Positions 34,141 through 43,617 are shown, numbered from the stretch's first letter. The stretch: 64,000 nucleotides of DNA from an uncultured Oscillospiraceae bacterium (GCA_934466475.1 CAKSLI010000003.1:139943-203942), one strand, 5' to 3'. Translations and numbers: made by a program. The notes: generated by a model from the letters alone, not told the origin.

Positions 34141-34169
34141 TTGACATTCTGCCAGTTTTGTGGTATAAT
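34141..34169 (+). promoter_or_regulatory. Sigma-A promoter for the GH95 gene
   Basis: TTGACA, 17-bp spacer, TGG-TATAAT, starting right after the TetR stop codon. Both hexamers are perfect. Confidence 0.8.
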
Positions 34170-34215
34170 TTGAATGTATCAGGCTTTATCTTAATGATAC
34201 ATGAAAGGAACTAAA

Positions 34216-36498
34216 ATGAGCAAGACCAATCAGATATTTTTTGACGAACCCGGTGATTTCAGCCTGTGGGAACAGACTTGCCTCCCGATAGGCAACGGAT
34301 ATATGGGCGCGAGCATGTTCGGCGGAATAAAAACCGAACGCGTGGTGCTCAACGAAAAGACATTCTGGGCAGGCGGTCCCTGCGGGGCGCGCCCCGACTA
34401 CTACGGAGGAAACCACCGCGACCGATATAAATATGTGAAGCAGGTACAGGAATACCTCGCCGCCGGCGAGAACAAAAAAGCCGAGGAGCTCCTCCCCATG
34501 CTCACGGGCGATGGAGATTTCGGCAGCTATCTGCTCCTGTGCGATATGGTGCTTGATTTTGATATTCCCGAGGGCGAGGTCGCTGGTTACCGCCGGACTC
34601 TCGATCTCGACAAGTCGCTTTATACATGCGAATTCTCCTGCGGCGGAGTAAAATTCGTCAGGGAGGCATTTGCAAGCTATCCTGCGAGGATCATCGCGTT
34701 CAGGTTCACCGCCTCCGCCAAGGGAGCACTGAGCTTCACACTTTCCCTGGACAAGACCCACAGCGGGACAGTCACCGCCGACAGCAGCACACTGATATGC
34801 TCCGGTGCGGCCGAGGACAACGGAATGCGCTATGACGCGAGATTCCGCGTATTCTCAGACGGAAACGTCACCCCGGACGGTGAAAGGCTTCATGTCTCCG
34901 GCGCTTCCGAGGCGGTCATATACTTCTGTGCGGCTACGGACTATGACATGAAGTACCCGAAGTACCGCACGGAAACCGCCCCCGCCTCCTTCACCATGCC
35001 TCTTCTCCACACTGCTGAGAGACTGGGCTGGGACGCCCTCTACGAGGAGCACTATATAGATTATTCCGCGATGTTCAGCCGTGTTTCACTTACGCTCGGC
35101 GACAGCGAAAAGGAGCTCCCGGCTGACGAACTTCTGGAAGCCTACCGCGCCGGCGACCGCGCGGCAATGAACCGCCTTGAAACGCTGTATTTCAGCTACG
35201 GAAGATATCTGCTGATCTCATCGTCAAGGGCGGGCTCGCTGCCTGCAAATCTCCAGGGCGTGTGGAACGAGAGCAACACTCCGCCATGGTGCTGCGACTA
35301 CCATATCAACGTAAATCTCCAGATGAATTACTGGGGCGCATACAACACTAACCTTGCGGAAACCGTTCCTCCGCTGACGGATTTCCTCGACTCCCTGCGC
35401 GAGCCGGGGCGCGTTACCGCCAGGGAATACTACGGCATTGAAAGCACTCCCGACAAGCCGGAAAACGGCTGGACAGCGCACACGCAGTGCTCGCCGTTCG
35501 GCTGGACGGCTCCCGGCTGGGAATTCTACTGGGGCTGGTCAACTGCGGCTGTCGCATGGCTCATGCAAAATATCTGGGAGCACTACGAGTTCACAGGAAA
35601 CAAGGACTACCTGCGCGACAAGATATATCCTATCATGCGCGAAAGCGTGCAGTTCTACGTTCAGTGGCTCATATACGACAAAAAGCAGGACAGAATGGTG
35701 TCCTCGCCGACATATTCGCCGGAACACGGTCCCGCGACTATCGGCAATACATACGAGCAGAGCCTAATAGAGCAGCTGTTCATCGACTTCCTGAAAGCCT
35801 CAGCGGAGCTCAACACCGACCCGGAGCTTGCCGGAAAGGTCCGCGAGATACTGCCTATGCTGAAGCCATACCACATCGGAAAGACCGGGCTGCTCAAGGA
35901 ATGGTACGAGGAGGACGAACCGGATTTCGACCGCAGCAAGGTACAGAAGAATCACCGTCACATCTCACACCTTATGGGACTTTATCCCGGAAAGCAGATA
36001 AACCACTCCAGACCGGAGCTCATGCAGGCGGCTATCGCCACAATGAACGACCGCGGCGATGAATCCACCGGCTGGGCAAGAGCCTACAAGATAAATCTCT
36101 GGGCGAGAACCGGAGACGGCAACCGCACCTACAAGCTCCTTCGCGGGCTTCTTGAGAGCTGCACTTTCAGGAACCTCTGGGATTTCCACCCGCCGTTCCA
36201 GATCGACGGAAACTTCGGCGCTTCTGCCGGAATAGCCGAAATGCTGCTTCAGAGCCATGAGGGAAATATCGCGCTCCTCCCTGCCCTGCCCGATGCCTGG
36301 AGCACCGGAAAGTTCACGGGACTTTGCGCGCGCGGCGGGTTCGTCATTGACGCCGCCTGGGAAAACGGCTTTATCACAAAGCTGCGCGTTATGCCGAAGC
36401 TCGGAGGAAAGTGCGTGCTGAAGATCCCGACCAGTTCCGGAATCCAGATCGTTGAATTTGACACCGAAAAAGGCAAGGCGCTTGAATTAACATACTGA
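34216..36498 (+). CDS. Glycoside hydrolase family 95 (alpha-L-fucosidase type)
   Basis: 760 residues from ATG 34216 (AAAGGA before it). The whole length matches GH95: an N-terminal beta-sandwich (WEQTCLPIGNGYMGASMFGG, LNEKTFWAGGP), an (alpha/alpha)6 barrel and a C-terminal beta domain. Residues equivalent to the catalytic set of the bifidobacterial 1,2-alpha-L-fucosidase are present: the Asn pair in NLQMNYWGA, Glu in SPTYSPEHGP and Asp in QIDGNFGASA. It inverts the anomeric centre and releases fucose, or L-galactose in some members. There is no signal peptide, so it should act on imported oligosaccharides, yet no transporter is adjacent. Confidence 0.93.
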   Translation: MSKTNQIFFDEPGDFSLWEQTCLPIGNGYMGASMFGGIKTERVVLNEKTFWAGGPCGARPDYYGGNHRDRYKYVKQVQEYLAAGENKKAEELLPMLTGDGDFGSYLLLCDMVLDFDIPEGEVAGYRRTLDLDKSLYTCEFSCGGVKFVREAFASYPARIIAFRFTASAKGALSFTLSLDKTHSGTVTADSSTLICSGAAEDNGMRYDARFRVFSDGNVTPDGERLHVSGASEAVIYFCAATDYDMKYPKYRTETAPASFTMPLLHTAERLGWDALYEEHYIDYSAMFSRVSLTLGDSEKELPADELLEAYRAGDRAAMNRLETLYFSYGRYLLISSSRAGSLPANLQGVWNESNTPPWCCDYHINVNLQMNYWGAYNTNLAETVPPLTDFLDSLREPGRVTAREYYGIESTPDKPENGWTAHTQCSPFGWTAPGWEFYWGWSTAAVAWLMQNIWEHYEFTGNKDYLRDKIYPIMRESVQFYVQWLIYDKKQDRMVSSPTYSPEHGPATIGNTYEQSLIEQLFIDFLKASAELNTDPELAGKVREILPMLKPYHIGKTGLLKEWYEEDEPDFDRSKVQKNHRHISHLMGLYPGKQINHSRPELMQAAIATMNDRGDESTGWARAYKINLWARTGDGNRTYKLLRGLLESCTFRNLWDFHPPFQIDGNFGASAGIAEMLLQSHEGNIALLPALPDAWSTGKFTGLCARGGFVIDAAWENGFITKLRVMPKLGGKCVLKIPTSSGIQIVEFDTEKGKALELTY

Positions 36499-36504
36499 TA
36501 CTGA

Positions 36505-36538
36505 CGCGGGCAGGATGTTTGCAGACATTCTGCCCGTA
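36505..36538 (+). terminator. Hairpin after the GH95 gene
   Basis: GCGGGCAGGATGT and ACATTCTGCCCGT form a long stem with a 6-nt loop. The U run is missing, so this is a weak terminator or a 3' stability element. Confidence 0.45.
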
Positions 36539-36596
36539 AATTCTTATGCAAAAAAACTGGATTTTTTATGTTAAACCCCTTTATTTTATTTCAAAT

Positions 36597-36608
36597 ATAT
36601 GCTATAAT
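36597..36608 (+). promoter_or_regulatory. Probable extended -10 promoter for the unit at 36674
   Basis: TATATGC-TATAAT carries the TGn extension, but the matching -35 (TTTATT) is poor. Confidence 0.45.
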
Positions 36609-36673
36609 AATATTGTATAATATATTTCAGCTCTCATTCATGAACGAAACGAGGGCAGCCCGGAGGGTAGATT

Positions 36674-37537
36674 ATGGCTTTCTGCGATTTAAAGCCGGTC
36701 AGAGTGTATGACGACGGCAGCAGCATAACTTATGTCATAGGAGAGGTTTTCGCTGTTTACGACAGCGCACCTGTCCCGGTCATTTACAGCTGGAATCAGG
36801 TTCAGAGCGTCATTGAGGACAAGCGCAGCCTGACAATTAAAACACAAAACTGCGATTTCGTTATTCCTAAAAAGGATTTTGCCCACACGGAGGACTATTT
36901 CCGTGCAATAGCTATCATAGAATGCACGCAGAAAACAGGCGGCTTCGTTTATGAGCATCAGCGGCGTATTCTTCCGCTGAAGGGCGACTACATAGAAATG
37001 GACCCCGGGCGCGACTGCTACACAGGCACCTGCGAAATTGACGAGAATGACGCGGCTTCCACGTTTATCATGCTGATGAACTACAAGCTGATGAAAATTC
37101 TCTGGCTGCTCGCAATTATAATGATGCTCGTGATATTCCTCGGACTTCATTTGATTTTTGGCATTACCCGCGAGAATATCCTGTATTTCATTCCGATCTC
37201 GATAATAAGCGGCGGAATCGTGACCCTGCTCATTTATCTTATCTGCTACCTCAACGCGCGCAGAAAATACACCTCTGCCGCTGGCTGCGACCCCGCTTCC
37301 GAGGAGCTAATTTCATTCATTGTCTGCCCGTCAGGATTTGCGGCATGCGAAACCTGCATTTTTGACAGCCAGGAGCTTATTCCCTGGGCAAGCTTCGACT
37401 ACTTTGTTGAATCCGATAAGATGTTTGTGCTGTTCAAGGACGGAACCGCCTCGGTATTCGTTCCCAAAAGCGCATTTGACAAGAAATGCCTCGGCGGTAT
37501 TTCAGATATAATTTCGCTCAGGCTTGAGCAGAGATAA
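36674..37537 (+). CDS. Two-pass membrane protein with YcxB-like halves, function unknown
   Basis: 287 residues. A soluble N-terminal part of about 130 residues is followed by two transmembrane segments (about 137-160, ILWLLAIIMMLVIFLGL; 168-194, ILYFIPISIISGGIVTLL) and a C-terminal soluble part. Both soluble parts contain a similar beta motif (YSWNQVQSVIEDKRSLTIKT and IPWASFDYFVESDKMFVLF), as in YcxB-like/PH-like proteins, so it seems to be an internal duplication split by the membrane pair. GGAGGG precedes the ATG. It is 15 bp upstream of the next gene. Confidence 0.75.
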   Translation: MAFCDLKPVRVYDDGSSITYVIGEVFAVYDSAPVPVIYSWNQVQSVIEDKRSLTIKTQNCDFVIPKKDFAHTEDYFRAIAIIECTQKTGGFVYEHQRRILPLKGDYIEMDPGRDCYTGTCEIDENDAASTFIMLMNYKLMKILWLLAIIMMLVIFLGLHLIFGITRENILYFIPISIISGGIVTLLIYLICYLNARRKYTSAAGCDPASEELISFIVCPSGFAACETCIFDSQELIPWASFDYFVESDKMFVLFKDGTASVFVPKSAFDKKCLGGISDIISLRLEQR

Positions 37538-37552
37538 TGGAGGTACGGCAAA

Positions 37553-38989
37553 GTGGGCGTTGAGATAAAAAGCGAACACATTGACATAAACGGCAGCACC
37601 GTTCTGCTGGTTTCGGTACGCGGAGGCAGCGCCGTTATCGGCACCTGCTCCGCCGGCTACGGCTCAAAGCGCGGAGATACATCGGCGCTGACGCGGCTGT
37701 TCTATATCGGGAACAGTCCCGCAATAGAGATACTCTGCCCGAATCACGGCAGCAAGAACTCTGACAAGCTGATCTCCCTGTGCGGCAGCTATTCTTTTAT
37801 GGACGAGGATATACACGACAAGCTGTCCGAGAGCCTCACAAAGCTCAACCGCGGAGAATCGCTCCCGGCAGGTCTGCATGATGTATTCGCGCTGCTGCCT
37901 GACGGAGTATACACTGCATACATCAGCGACTATTACCCGACTGACGGCGCGGGTTCGTTCTTCTGGGGAGCTTATAACCTCACTCACGAGATACACGGCA
38001 CCGCCGAGCACAACCGTACTATCGGCACGGAAAAGACATACCGCCCCTGCTTCCTGATACCCGGCGCTCCGCTGGACGGCTTTGACTCCAAGACGCTCAC
38101 AGCGACAAACGAGGCTGTAAAGTCGCGCACTGTCCAGGGAATTGCATACCACTTGTCCGGGCTCCATTCCGTGCTGCTGAAAGGACATCACGGTGCAGTT
38201 TCCTGCGTTGACAAGAAACTGCCTTTCAGATGCGCAGTCATCGAAAAGCTCACCGAGCCCTACACTGACCTGTTCGTTACGCCAGTTGCAGAGCCTGCTC
38301 CCGCAGAGCCCGCCGAGGCTTCATCCGAAACGAACGCCGAAACAGCAGAGCCGGAGACTCCCACACAGGCAAAGCAAGTGGATATTCCGGAGCCGGAGGG
38401 AATCACAGGATTCCGCAGCGCATCCACAAAGATACCGCTGGAATTCATGCCGCGCGATATGCTGAAGCTCATCATCGAAACCCGCACGGAATACAAGCCT
38501 GATCACTACAAAACGCTGTACAAGAAGCTCGGCTCCGTCCGTAAGAAGACTTACAGCAACAAGCTGCTCCCACGTCCTGTGCTGGAAGCCTGCGAGCAGA
38601 TGCCGGACTGTGAGATGATGGAATCCGTTTTTGCGGTGCAGAAGCTCACGCAGCAGCAGCTTGACGCGCTCCTCTCCGGAGAAACCGAGTGCAACGGAGA
38701 GATAATTATTTCGCCGAATTTCTACTCCAGCATAGTGACGGCATGCAACTTCCTGCAATATTCAAACCCGAAGAAGTTCATAGACTTCTCGCTGAATATA
38801 CTCGATAATCCGGAGCTTTACGCAACGCACGAGTACATTGCAAACCGTATTTCCCGCGTCACCAGCAAGGAGATCTATTCCTACTTCAAGAATGTCGCCG
38901 CCAACCGCGAAACGGCAGAAGAAAAGCTGCTCCCCATAGCAGAAAGGTACATTTCCTACTATGAGAAACAGCAGAACAGCGAACAATAA
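37553..38989 (+). CDS. Conserved protein of unknown function
   Basis: 478 residues from GTG 37553 (GGAGG 9 nt before it). I do not recognise the family. The N-terminal 230 residues form an alpha/beta domain (VLLVSVRGGSAVIGTCSAGYG; SDYYPTDGAGSFFWGAYN; HHGAVSCVDKKLPFRCAVIE). A Pro/Glu/Ala-rich linker follows (about 245-280), then a mostly helical C-terminal domain (ARNP-like helices ending YISYYEKQQN). There is no signal peptide or membrane segment. It is co-transcribed with the YcxB-like membrane protein, suggesting a joint role; what that is remains open. Confidence 0.7.
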   Translation: MGVEIKSEHIDINGSTVLLVSVRGGSAVIGTCSAGYGSKRGDTSALTRLFYIGNSPAIEILCPNHGSKNSDKLISLCGSYSFMDEDIHDKLSESLTKLNRGESLPAGLHDVFALLPDGVYTAYISDYYPTDGAGSFFWGAYNLTHEIHGTAEHNRTIGTEKTYRPCFLIPGAPLDGFDSKTLTATNEAVKSRTVQGIAYHLSGLHSVLLKGHHGAVSCVDKKLPFRCAVIEKLTEPYTDLFVTPVAEPAPAEPAEASSETNAETAEPETPTQAKQVDIPEPEGITGFRSASTKIPLEFMPRDMLKLIIETRTEYKPDHYKTLYKKLGSVRKKTYSNKLLPRPVLEACEQMPDCEMMESVFAVQKLTQQQLDALLSGETECNGEIIISPNFYSSIVTACNFLQYSNPKKFIDFSLNILDNPELYATHEYIANRISRVTSKEIYSYFKNVAANRETAEEKLLPIAERYISYYEKQQNSEQ

Positions 38990-38994
38990 ATTAT

Positions 38995-39027
38995 AAAGGA
39001 GGCTTTACAGCCTCCTTTGCTTTATTT
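38995..39027. terminator. Bidirectional terminator between the unknown gene and dut
   Basis: AAAGGAGGCT-TTAC-AGCCTCCTTT, followed by GCTTTATTT on the plus strand and ATAATTTATT on the minus strand. Confidence 0.75.
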
Positions 39028-39513
39028 GGTCGTAGAACCAAATCCGCCGTTCCTGACGCCTTCTGCGTCATCGTCAACGGTTATTCCGAACTCCACGAAA
39101 ATTCCCTGTGCAAAGCCTGTTCCTGCCGGGATCTCAAGCGTCTTTCCCTCGTTGGAATCATTCGTCAGTTTGATGAAGATGTGGCCCTCGTTATCGGAAT
39201 CTGAGTAATCGCTGTCTATTATTCCCACCGTGTTATTGAGCTGAAGGCGGTACTTGAAGCCAAGACCGCTCCTGGGATAGAGCTTCAGCACCCAGCCCTG
39301 CTCTATCAGCGCCCTGATTCCGGTAGGTATCTTCACGGTCTCTCCAGGGGCGAGAGTTATCGCATACGGAGCATAGAAATCATAGCCCGCAGAGCCCGCT
39401 GTTGCACGGCGCGGCAGCTTTATGCCATTGTAGATCTCCTCTGCGTCCGGACGGTCGCAGCCCTCTTTGAACTGCGTTATGCTGACCTTTTCAAACTTAG
39501 CTATTCTTTTCAT
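39022..39513 (-). CDS. dut: dUTP diphosphatase (trimeric dUTPase)
   Basis: 163 residues. All five motifs of the trimeric family can be read: I AGSAGYDFYAP, II PRSGLGFKY, III NTVGIIDSDY, IV GTGFAQGIFVEF and V RNGGFGSTTK. It hydrolyses dUTP to dUMP, limiting uracil in DNA and feeding dTMP synthesis. Motif III region SDYSDSDNEG is longer than usual. It is last in the nrdD-nrdG-dut unit, 9 bp after nrdG, a sensible grouping for dNTP supply. Confidence 0.95.
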   Translation of the reverse strand: MKRIAKFEKVSITQFKEGCDRPDAEEIYNGIKLPRRATAGSAGYDFYAPYAITLAPGETVKIPTGIRALIEQGWVLKLYPRSGLGFKYRLQLNNTVGIIDSDYSDSDNEGHIFIKLTNDSNEGKTLEIPAGTGFAQGIFVEFGITVDDDAEGVRNGGFGSTTK

Positions 39514-39522
39514 AATGCCTCC

Positions 39523-40011
39523 TTAATCAAAAAGTACTACCTTGCCTAGCCTGAGTGTTTCCTGCACGTCAATAACGCGCTGGTTGGAGCTCCCTTTCCA
39601 ATGGAGCTTCGGGTCGCGGACCGCCTCAACATACGGTCCATCTACAATAACGTCAAGATACGGTACTATCTCCAGATCCTGAATATCCTCCCAAAGGTAG
39701 CCGGTGTACAGCCATATCGTCTTTTCCGGAAGCTGCTCGCGCACTTTTTTCGCAAGCCGGGTTATCTCCCCGCGGTTGTGCACATGGAGCGGGTCTCCGC
39801 CGCTGAACGTGATTCCGCTGATGTAATCCGCCGACAACTTCTCAAAGAGCTCCTGCTCGGCCGCTTCGTCAAAGGGGATACCTCCGTCAATATCCCATGT
39901 TATCGGGTTATGGCAGCCGCGGCAGCGGTGCTCGCAGCCCGCCACCCACAGAACGGTGCGGAGTCCGTCCCCGTTCAGCATATCGTCTGTCGTTATGTTA
40001 TGGTAACGCAT
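39523..40011 (-). CDS. nrdG: Anaerobic ribonucleotide reductase activating protein
   Basis: 162 residues. Radical SAM enzyme with the cluster motif CEHRCRGC, then SGGDPL; it generates the glycyl radical on NrdD with AdoMet and a [4Fe-4S] cluster. The length is standard. It lies 20 bp after nrdD. Confidence 0.96.
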   Translation of the reverse strand: MRYHNITTDDMLNGDGLRTVLWVAGCEHRCRGCHNPITWDIDGGIPFDEAAEQELFEKLSADYISGITFSGGDPLHVHNRGEITRLAKKVREQLPEKTIWLYTGYLWEDIQDLEIVPYLDVIVDGPYVEAVRDPKLHWKGSSNQRVIDVQETLRLGKVVLFD

Positions 40012-40031
40012 ATTCCTGATTCTCTCGTTTC

Positions 40032-42152
40032 TTACATACTCTTTCTGTCTGCTATTTCAGCCATTTTAGCGGCATTAAGGCGCGTGTCGCCCTTTACTCT
40101 CGAATAGCTCAGGTAGCCGTTCATGCGGTCTATCTTGGTCAGATTGCTGCTGCCGCACTTGGGGCATACGTCCATTTCAAGCTGCTGATAACCGCAGTCA
40201 TCGCAGTACGCAAGCGAAAGGTTGACGCCCTCGTAAAAGCCCTTCTTCATTGCGCGGCGCACAAGGGTTTCAACAGCTCCCTTGTTGTAGTCTATCGGAT
40301 AGCGGACGTACTGTATCTTTCCTCCGTTGAACATATCCCAGAAACGCTGCTCCTTGTCCTGCTTCTGGATAGGCGTGATATCCTCGGTGACATGGCAGTG
40401 GAAGCTGTTGCTTACATATTCGCGGTCGGATACGTTCTCGATTATCCCGTACTTCTTGCGGAACTGCTTTATCTGGAGGCCGCAGAGATTTTCCGCGGGA
40501 GTACCGTATATCGCATAGAGGTGGCCGTCCTCTTTCTTGAACTCGTTGATACGCTTATTGATGAACTCCATGGTTCTGAGCGAGAAGCTGCCGTCCTCAA
40601 CAAGGGACTTCTTGTCCGCAAGCTCCTCAAGCTCGTTGAGCGCGGTGATTCCAAAGGACGCAGTTGCAGATTTCAGCAGCGGCTTTATCTTGTCGTGTAT
40701 TCCGAGGTGTCCCCCAAGGAATCCGCCCTCGCAGTAAGCCAGGGGGTTGGTGCTTGCCTTCATCTCGCCGAGATAATCATAGGTGCGTATGTGAATCTTT
40801 CTGATAAGATTCAGGTAGTAGTCCAGCACCTCAAAGAAATCCCTGCTCTCCTGCTGAGCCTTTGCATATATCATCGGAAGGTGGAGCGACACCGCACCGA
40901 TGTTGAATCTTCCGACAAATACCGGCTTGTCGTCCTCGTCCGCGGGCTCCATGCCGCCTCTCTCAAACCACGGGGACAGGAACGCACGGCAGCCCATCGG
41001 ACTGATTATCCTGCCGTATTTCTTGTAAATGGAAGCAACATAGCCGTCCCCGGACAGGCTCAGCCAGTCGGGATACATAGCCTTCTGGCTGCACTCAACG
41101 CCGGCTCTGAACACATCTTCAAGGGGCTTACCGGGGCCGTGGAGGTTCTCGTCATAGAGGAACACGATTTTCGGGAAAAGCACTGGTTTCTTGCAGTTCT
41201 TCTTGCCCTGACCCTTTCTGCGGACGTCCAGCATGGTTATGCTTGCCATTTTAGCAAATCTTCCCGTGCCTGTGCCGGCAGTCATTGTGATGAACGGATA
41301 GTCGCCGCGGCTGGAGCTTACGGAATTGAACTTGTACTCCCAGCCCTGGAAGCCCTGCTCAAAGTCTACCTTGACATCGTTCATCGCTTCACGGTCTGCG
41401 GCTTCGTCAGAAAGTCCCAGGCTCTTATAGCGGTCGTACTGCTTCTTGTAGGACTTCTCCGCATACGGCTCCAGCAGGAGGTCAACGCTCGGCACGGTAA
41501 ATCCGCCGTACTGCTGGCTGGCAGCGGACAGCGTAATATCTCCGATGACATCAAATGCGACCGCCAGGGTCTTAGGCTCGTTGTACCAGAGATTTCCCAT
41601 CTCAAAGCCGCCCTCCAGTACGCTCTTTACATCGAACAGGCAGCAGTTCATCGTATCACGGCGGGCGCTCATGTCATGGACATAAATGTAGCCATCGCGG
41701 CACGCCTGAAGCTCCTCGGTCGTCATAAAGAACTTCTGGTAAAGCTCCTTGTTGAGCTCGTTGAATATCAGGCTCCTTTTGGTGGAAACCAGCGCAGAGT
41801 CAGTGTTGGAATTCTCCTTGTCGCCGATGTACATAATGGACTGGCTCTTTTTATACACCTCGTCCAGCATGCTTACGAAATCCTGCTTGTAGTTGCGGTA
41901 GTCCTTGTAGCTCTTGGCAACAGCGGGATTCGTGGCTTCAAGCGCGCCCTCCACGATGTTATGCATCTGCGCGATTGTTATTTCATCGGTTCCGAGCGCC
42001 TCAGCCTTTTCTGTGACGAATTTGCAGATAAAGTCGATTTCCTCGGGTTTGAAGGTATACATCACCCTGGTGGCTGATTTATTTACCGCGTTCACCACCT
42101 TCTGAACGTTGAATTCTTCCTTGGTGTTGTCCTTTTTTATAACCCGAATCAT
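40032..42152 (-). CDS. nrdD: Anaerobic ribonucleoside-triphosphate reductase (class III)
   Basis: 706 residues. An N-terminal ATP cone (VIKKDNTKEEFNVQKVVNAV) gives allosteric activity control. The ten-stranded barrel follows, then a C-terminal zinc site (CDDCGYQQ and CPKCGSS) and the glycyl radical site, RMNGYLSYS with Gly679. It reduces NTPs to dNTPs under anoxia, usually with formate as reductant. The radical motif reads NGYLS where many enzymes have CGYLG or TGYLG. First in the operon, with its own promoter. Confidence 0.96.
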   Translation of the reverse strand: MIRVIKKDNTKEEFNVQKVVNAVNKSATRVMYTFKPEEIDFICKFVTEKAEALGTDEITIAQMHNIVEGALEATNPAVAKSYKDYRNYKQDFVSMLDEVYKKSQSIMYIGDKENSNTDSALVSTKRSLIFNELNKELYQKFFMTTEELQACRDGYIYVHDMSARRDTMNCCLFDVKSVLEGGFEMGNLWYNEPKTLAVAFDVIGDITLSAASQQYGGFTVPSVDLLLEPYAEKSYKKQYDRYKSLGLSDEAADREAMNDVKVDFEQGFQGWEYKFNSVSSSRGDYPFITMTAGTGTGRFAKMASITMLDVRRKGQGKKNCKKPVLFPKIVFLYDENLHGPGKPLEDVFRAGVECSQKAMYPDWLSLSGDGYVASIYKKYGRIISPMGCRAFLSPWFERGGMEPADEDDKPVFVGRFNIGAVSLHLPMIYAKAQQESRDFFEVLDYYLNLIRKIHIRTYDYLGEMKASTNPLAYCEGGFLGGHLGIHDKIKPLLKSATASFGITALNELEELADKKSLVEDGSFSLRTMEFINKRINEFKKEDGHLYAIYGTPAENLCGLQIKQFRKKYGIIENVSDREYVSNSFHCHVTEDITPIQKQDKEQRFWDMFNGGKIQYVRYPIDYNKGAVETLVRRAMKKGFYEGVNLSLAYCDDCGYQQLEMDVCPKCGSSNLTKIDRMNGYLSYSRVKGDTRLNAAKMAEIADRKSM

Positions 42153-42206
42153 CCTGTGACATTCCTTTCGCTCATGAATATTCTATGTGCCGCAGATGTA
42201 GTTTTC

Positions 42207-42238
42207 ATTCTATATCTAGTAGCAGTATATCTATAATA
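42207..42238 (-). promoter_or_regulatory. Possible NrdR-box-like sites upstream of nrdD
   Basis: ATTCTATATCTAGTAG and the adjacent AGCAGTATATCTATAA resemble the NrdR consensus ACACTATATnTAGTGT in their centres. They overlap the -10 and start site, where a repressor would act. Match quality is moderate. Confidence 0.4.
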
Positions 42239-42261
42239 GCACTTTTTCTTGTATAAGTCAA
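42233..42261 (-). promoter_or_regulatory. Sigma-A promoter for nrdD-nrdG-dut
   Basis: TTGACT, 17-bp spacer, TGC-TATTAT on the minus strand, with a leader of about 75 nt. Confidence 0.7.
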
Positions 42262-42485
42262 GCCATTATCGGTGATATTCATTTTTTACATAGTAAAAAA
42301 GAAACCCGAAAATTTGTGCGGAATTACCGTTGACAGCCGCAAACCGCCATGCAATGCCATGTAACGCATTTACATGAAAATGGCGCAAAAAATGTCCCGA
42401 ACAGGGCACGTCCAGCCTGCCGCAGGATAATACGGCAGGTGTCGTGTATTCCCCCATTCAGGACGCTTTTCTATCTCTGTATAAA
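42262..42485. other. Intergenic region without a recognised gene
   Basis: Holds a CCTGCCG-N10-CGGCAGG palindrome (42416-42439), which may help to end the upp transcript but has no U run. I see nothing else that I can name. Confidence 0.5.
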
Positions 42486-43118
42486 TTACTTTGTGCCGTA
42501 AAGTCTGTCGCCGCAGTCGCCGATTCCGGGAACGATATAGAGGTTCTCGTTCAGACCCTTGTCAATAGCGCCGGTGATGATGTCAACGTCGGGATGAGCC
42601 TCCTGAACTGCCTTGACGCCCTCCGGGCATGTGATGATGCACATGAACTTGATCTGCTTTGCGCCTGCATTCTTTACGATATTGATTGCCTTGATAGCGG
42701 AGCCGCCGGTTGCGAGCATAGGATCGAGGATAATCACTTCGCGGTTCGCGATATCAAACGGGAGCTTGCAGTAATACTCATGTGTGGTATTGCCGTTCAC
42801 CTCGTCGCGGTAAAGACCGATATGACCTACCTTAGCCGCAGGAACCAGCGCCAGTGCGCCCTCCATCATGCCGAGACCGGCTCTCATTATCGGAACAAAA
42901 GCTACCTTTCTGCCGCTGATGATGTTGGAATCAGCCAGCCCCAGAGGGGTTTCGATCTGGACCTGCTTCAGCGGGAGATCGCGTGTTGCCTCATAGCACA
43001 TGAACATTGCTATCTCCTGAACCAGCTCGCGGAACTCCTTAGCGCCTGTGTTCTTATCGCGCAGAAGTGAGATCTTGTGCTGAACCAGCGGGTGATCGCA
43101 GACGATTACGTTACTCAT
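42486..43118 (-). CDS. upp: Uracil phosphoribosyltransferase
   Basis: 210 residues. It joins uracil and PRPP to give UMP in pyrimidine salvage. Motifs: [28 protein letters not shown], and the PRPP loop [10 protein letters not shown]; the end [13 protein letters not shown] is characteristic. GGAGG precedes the ATG. It follows rpiB after 2 bp, so they are co-transcribed; RpiB feeds ribose phosphate toward PRPP. Confidence 0.97.
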   Translation of the reverse strand: MSNVIVCDHPLVQHKISLLRDKNTGAKEFRELVQEIAMFMCYEATRDLPLKQVQIETPLGLADSNIISGRKVAFVPIMRAGLGMMEGALALVPAAKVGHIGLYRDEVNGNTTHEYYCKLPFDIANREVIILDPMLATGGSAIKAINIVKNAGAKQIKFMCIITCPEGVKAVQEAHPDVDIITGAIDKGLNENLYIVPGIGDCGDRLYGTK

Positions 43119-43120
43119 TG

Positions 43121-43555
43121 TTACTTTTCCTCCAGCTTCATTATCTTATCAACGCGGCGCGCGTGGCGTCCGCCCTCAAATTCGGTTTCAAGGAATATAT
43201 CGGTTATCTCGGCCGCAAGTCCGGCGCCGATAACTCTGCCGCCCATGCACAGTACGTTCGCGTCGTTGTGCAGGCGTGTATATTTTGCGGAATACCAGTC
43301 GCCGCAAAGTGCAGCGCGTATTCCCTTTATCTTGTTTGCGGAAATGGAAATGCCGACTCCGGTGCCGCATATAAGAATGCCCTTGTCAGCTTCGCCGGAA
43401 ACTACCTTCGCGCAGGTCTTTTCGGCGATATCCGGATAATCAACGCTCTCGCCGTTGCAGCCGCAGTCGATGTACTGGACGCCCTTTTCTTCAAGATGCT
43501 TGATGATTTCGCACTTGAGCGCGTAGCCAGCGTGATCTGAACCGATAGCTATCAT
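43121..43555 (-). CDS. rpiB: Ribose-5-phosphate isomerase B
   Basis: 144 residues from ATG 43555 (GAGG 8 nt before; a GTG at 43558 is less likely). Signature motifs: [44 protein letters not shown] and [15 protein letters not shown]. The catalytic cysteine is in CGTGVG. It isomerises ribulose 5-phosphate and ribose 5-phosphate; some members act on allose or galactose phosphates. Confidence 0.96.
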   Translation of the reverse strand: MIAIGSDHAGYALKCEIIKHLEEKGVQYIDCGCNGESVDYPDIAEKTCAKVVSGEADKGILICGTGVGISISANKIKGIRAALCGDWYSAKYTRLHNDANVLCMGGRVIGAGLAAEITDIFLETEFEGGRHARRVDKIMKLEEK

Positions 43556-43588
43556 CACTGATACCTCTTTTCAAAAGAATATATTCTT

Positions 43589-43617
43589 ATTATACAACAA
43601 ATCTCTGCTTTGGTCAA
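43589..43617 (-). promoter_or_regulatory. Sigma-A promoter for rpiB-upp
   Basis: TTGACC, 17-bp spacer, TATAAT on the minus strand, 34 bp before the ATG. Confidence 0.75.
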
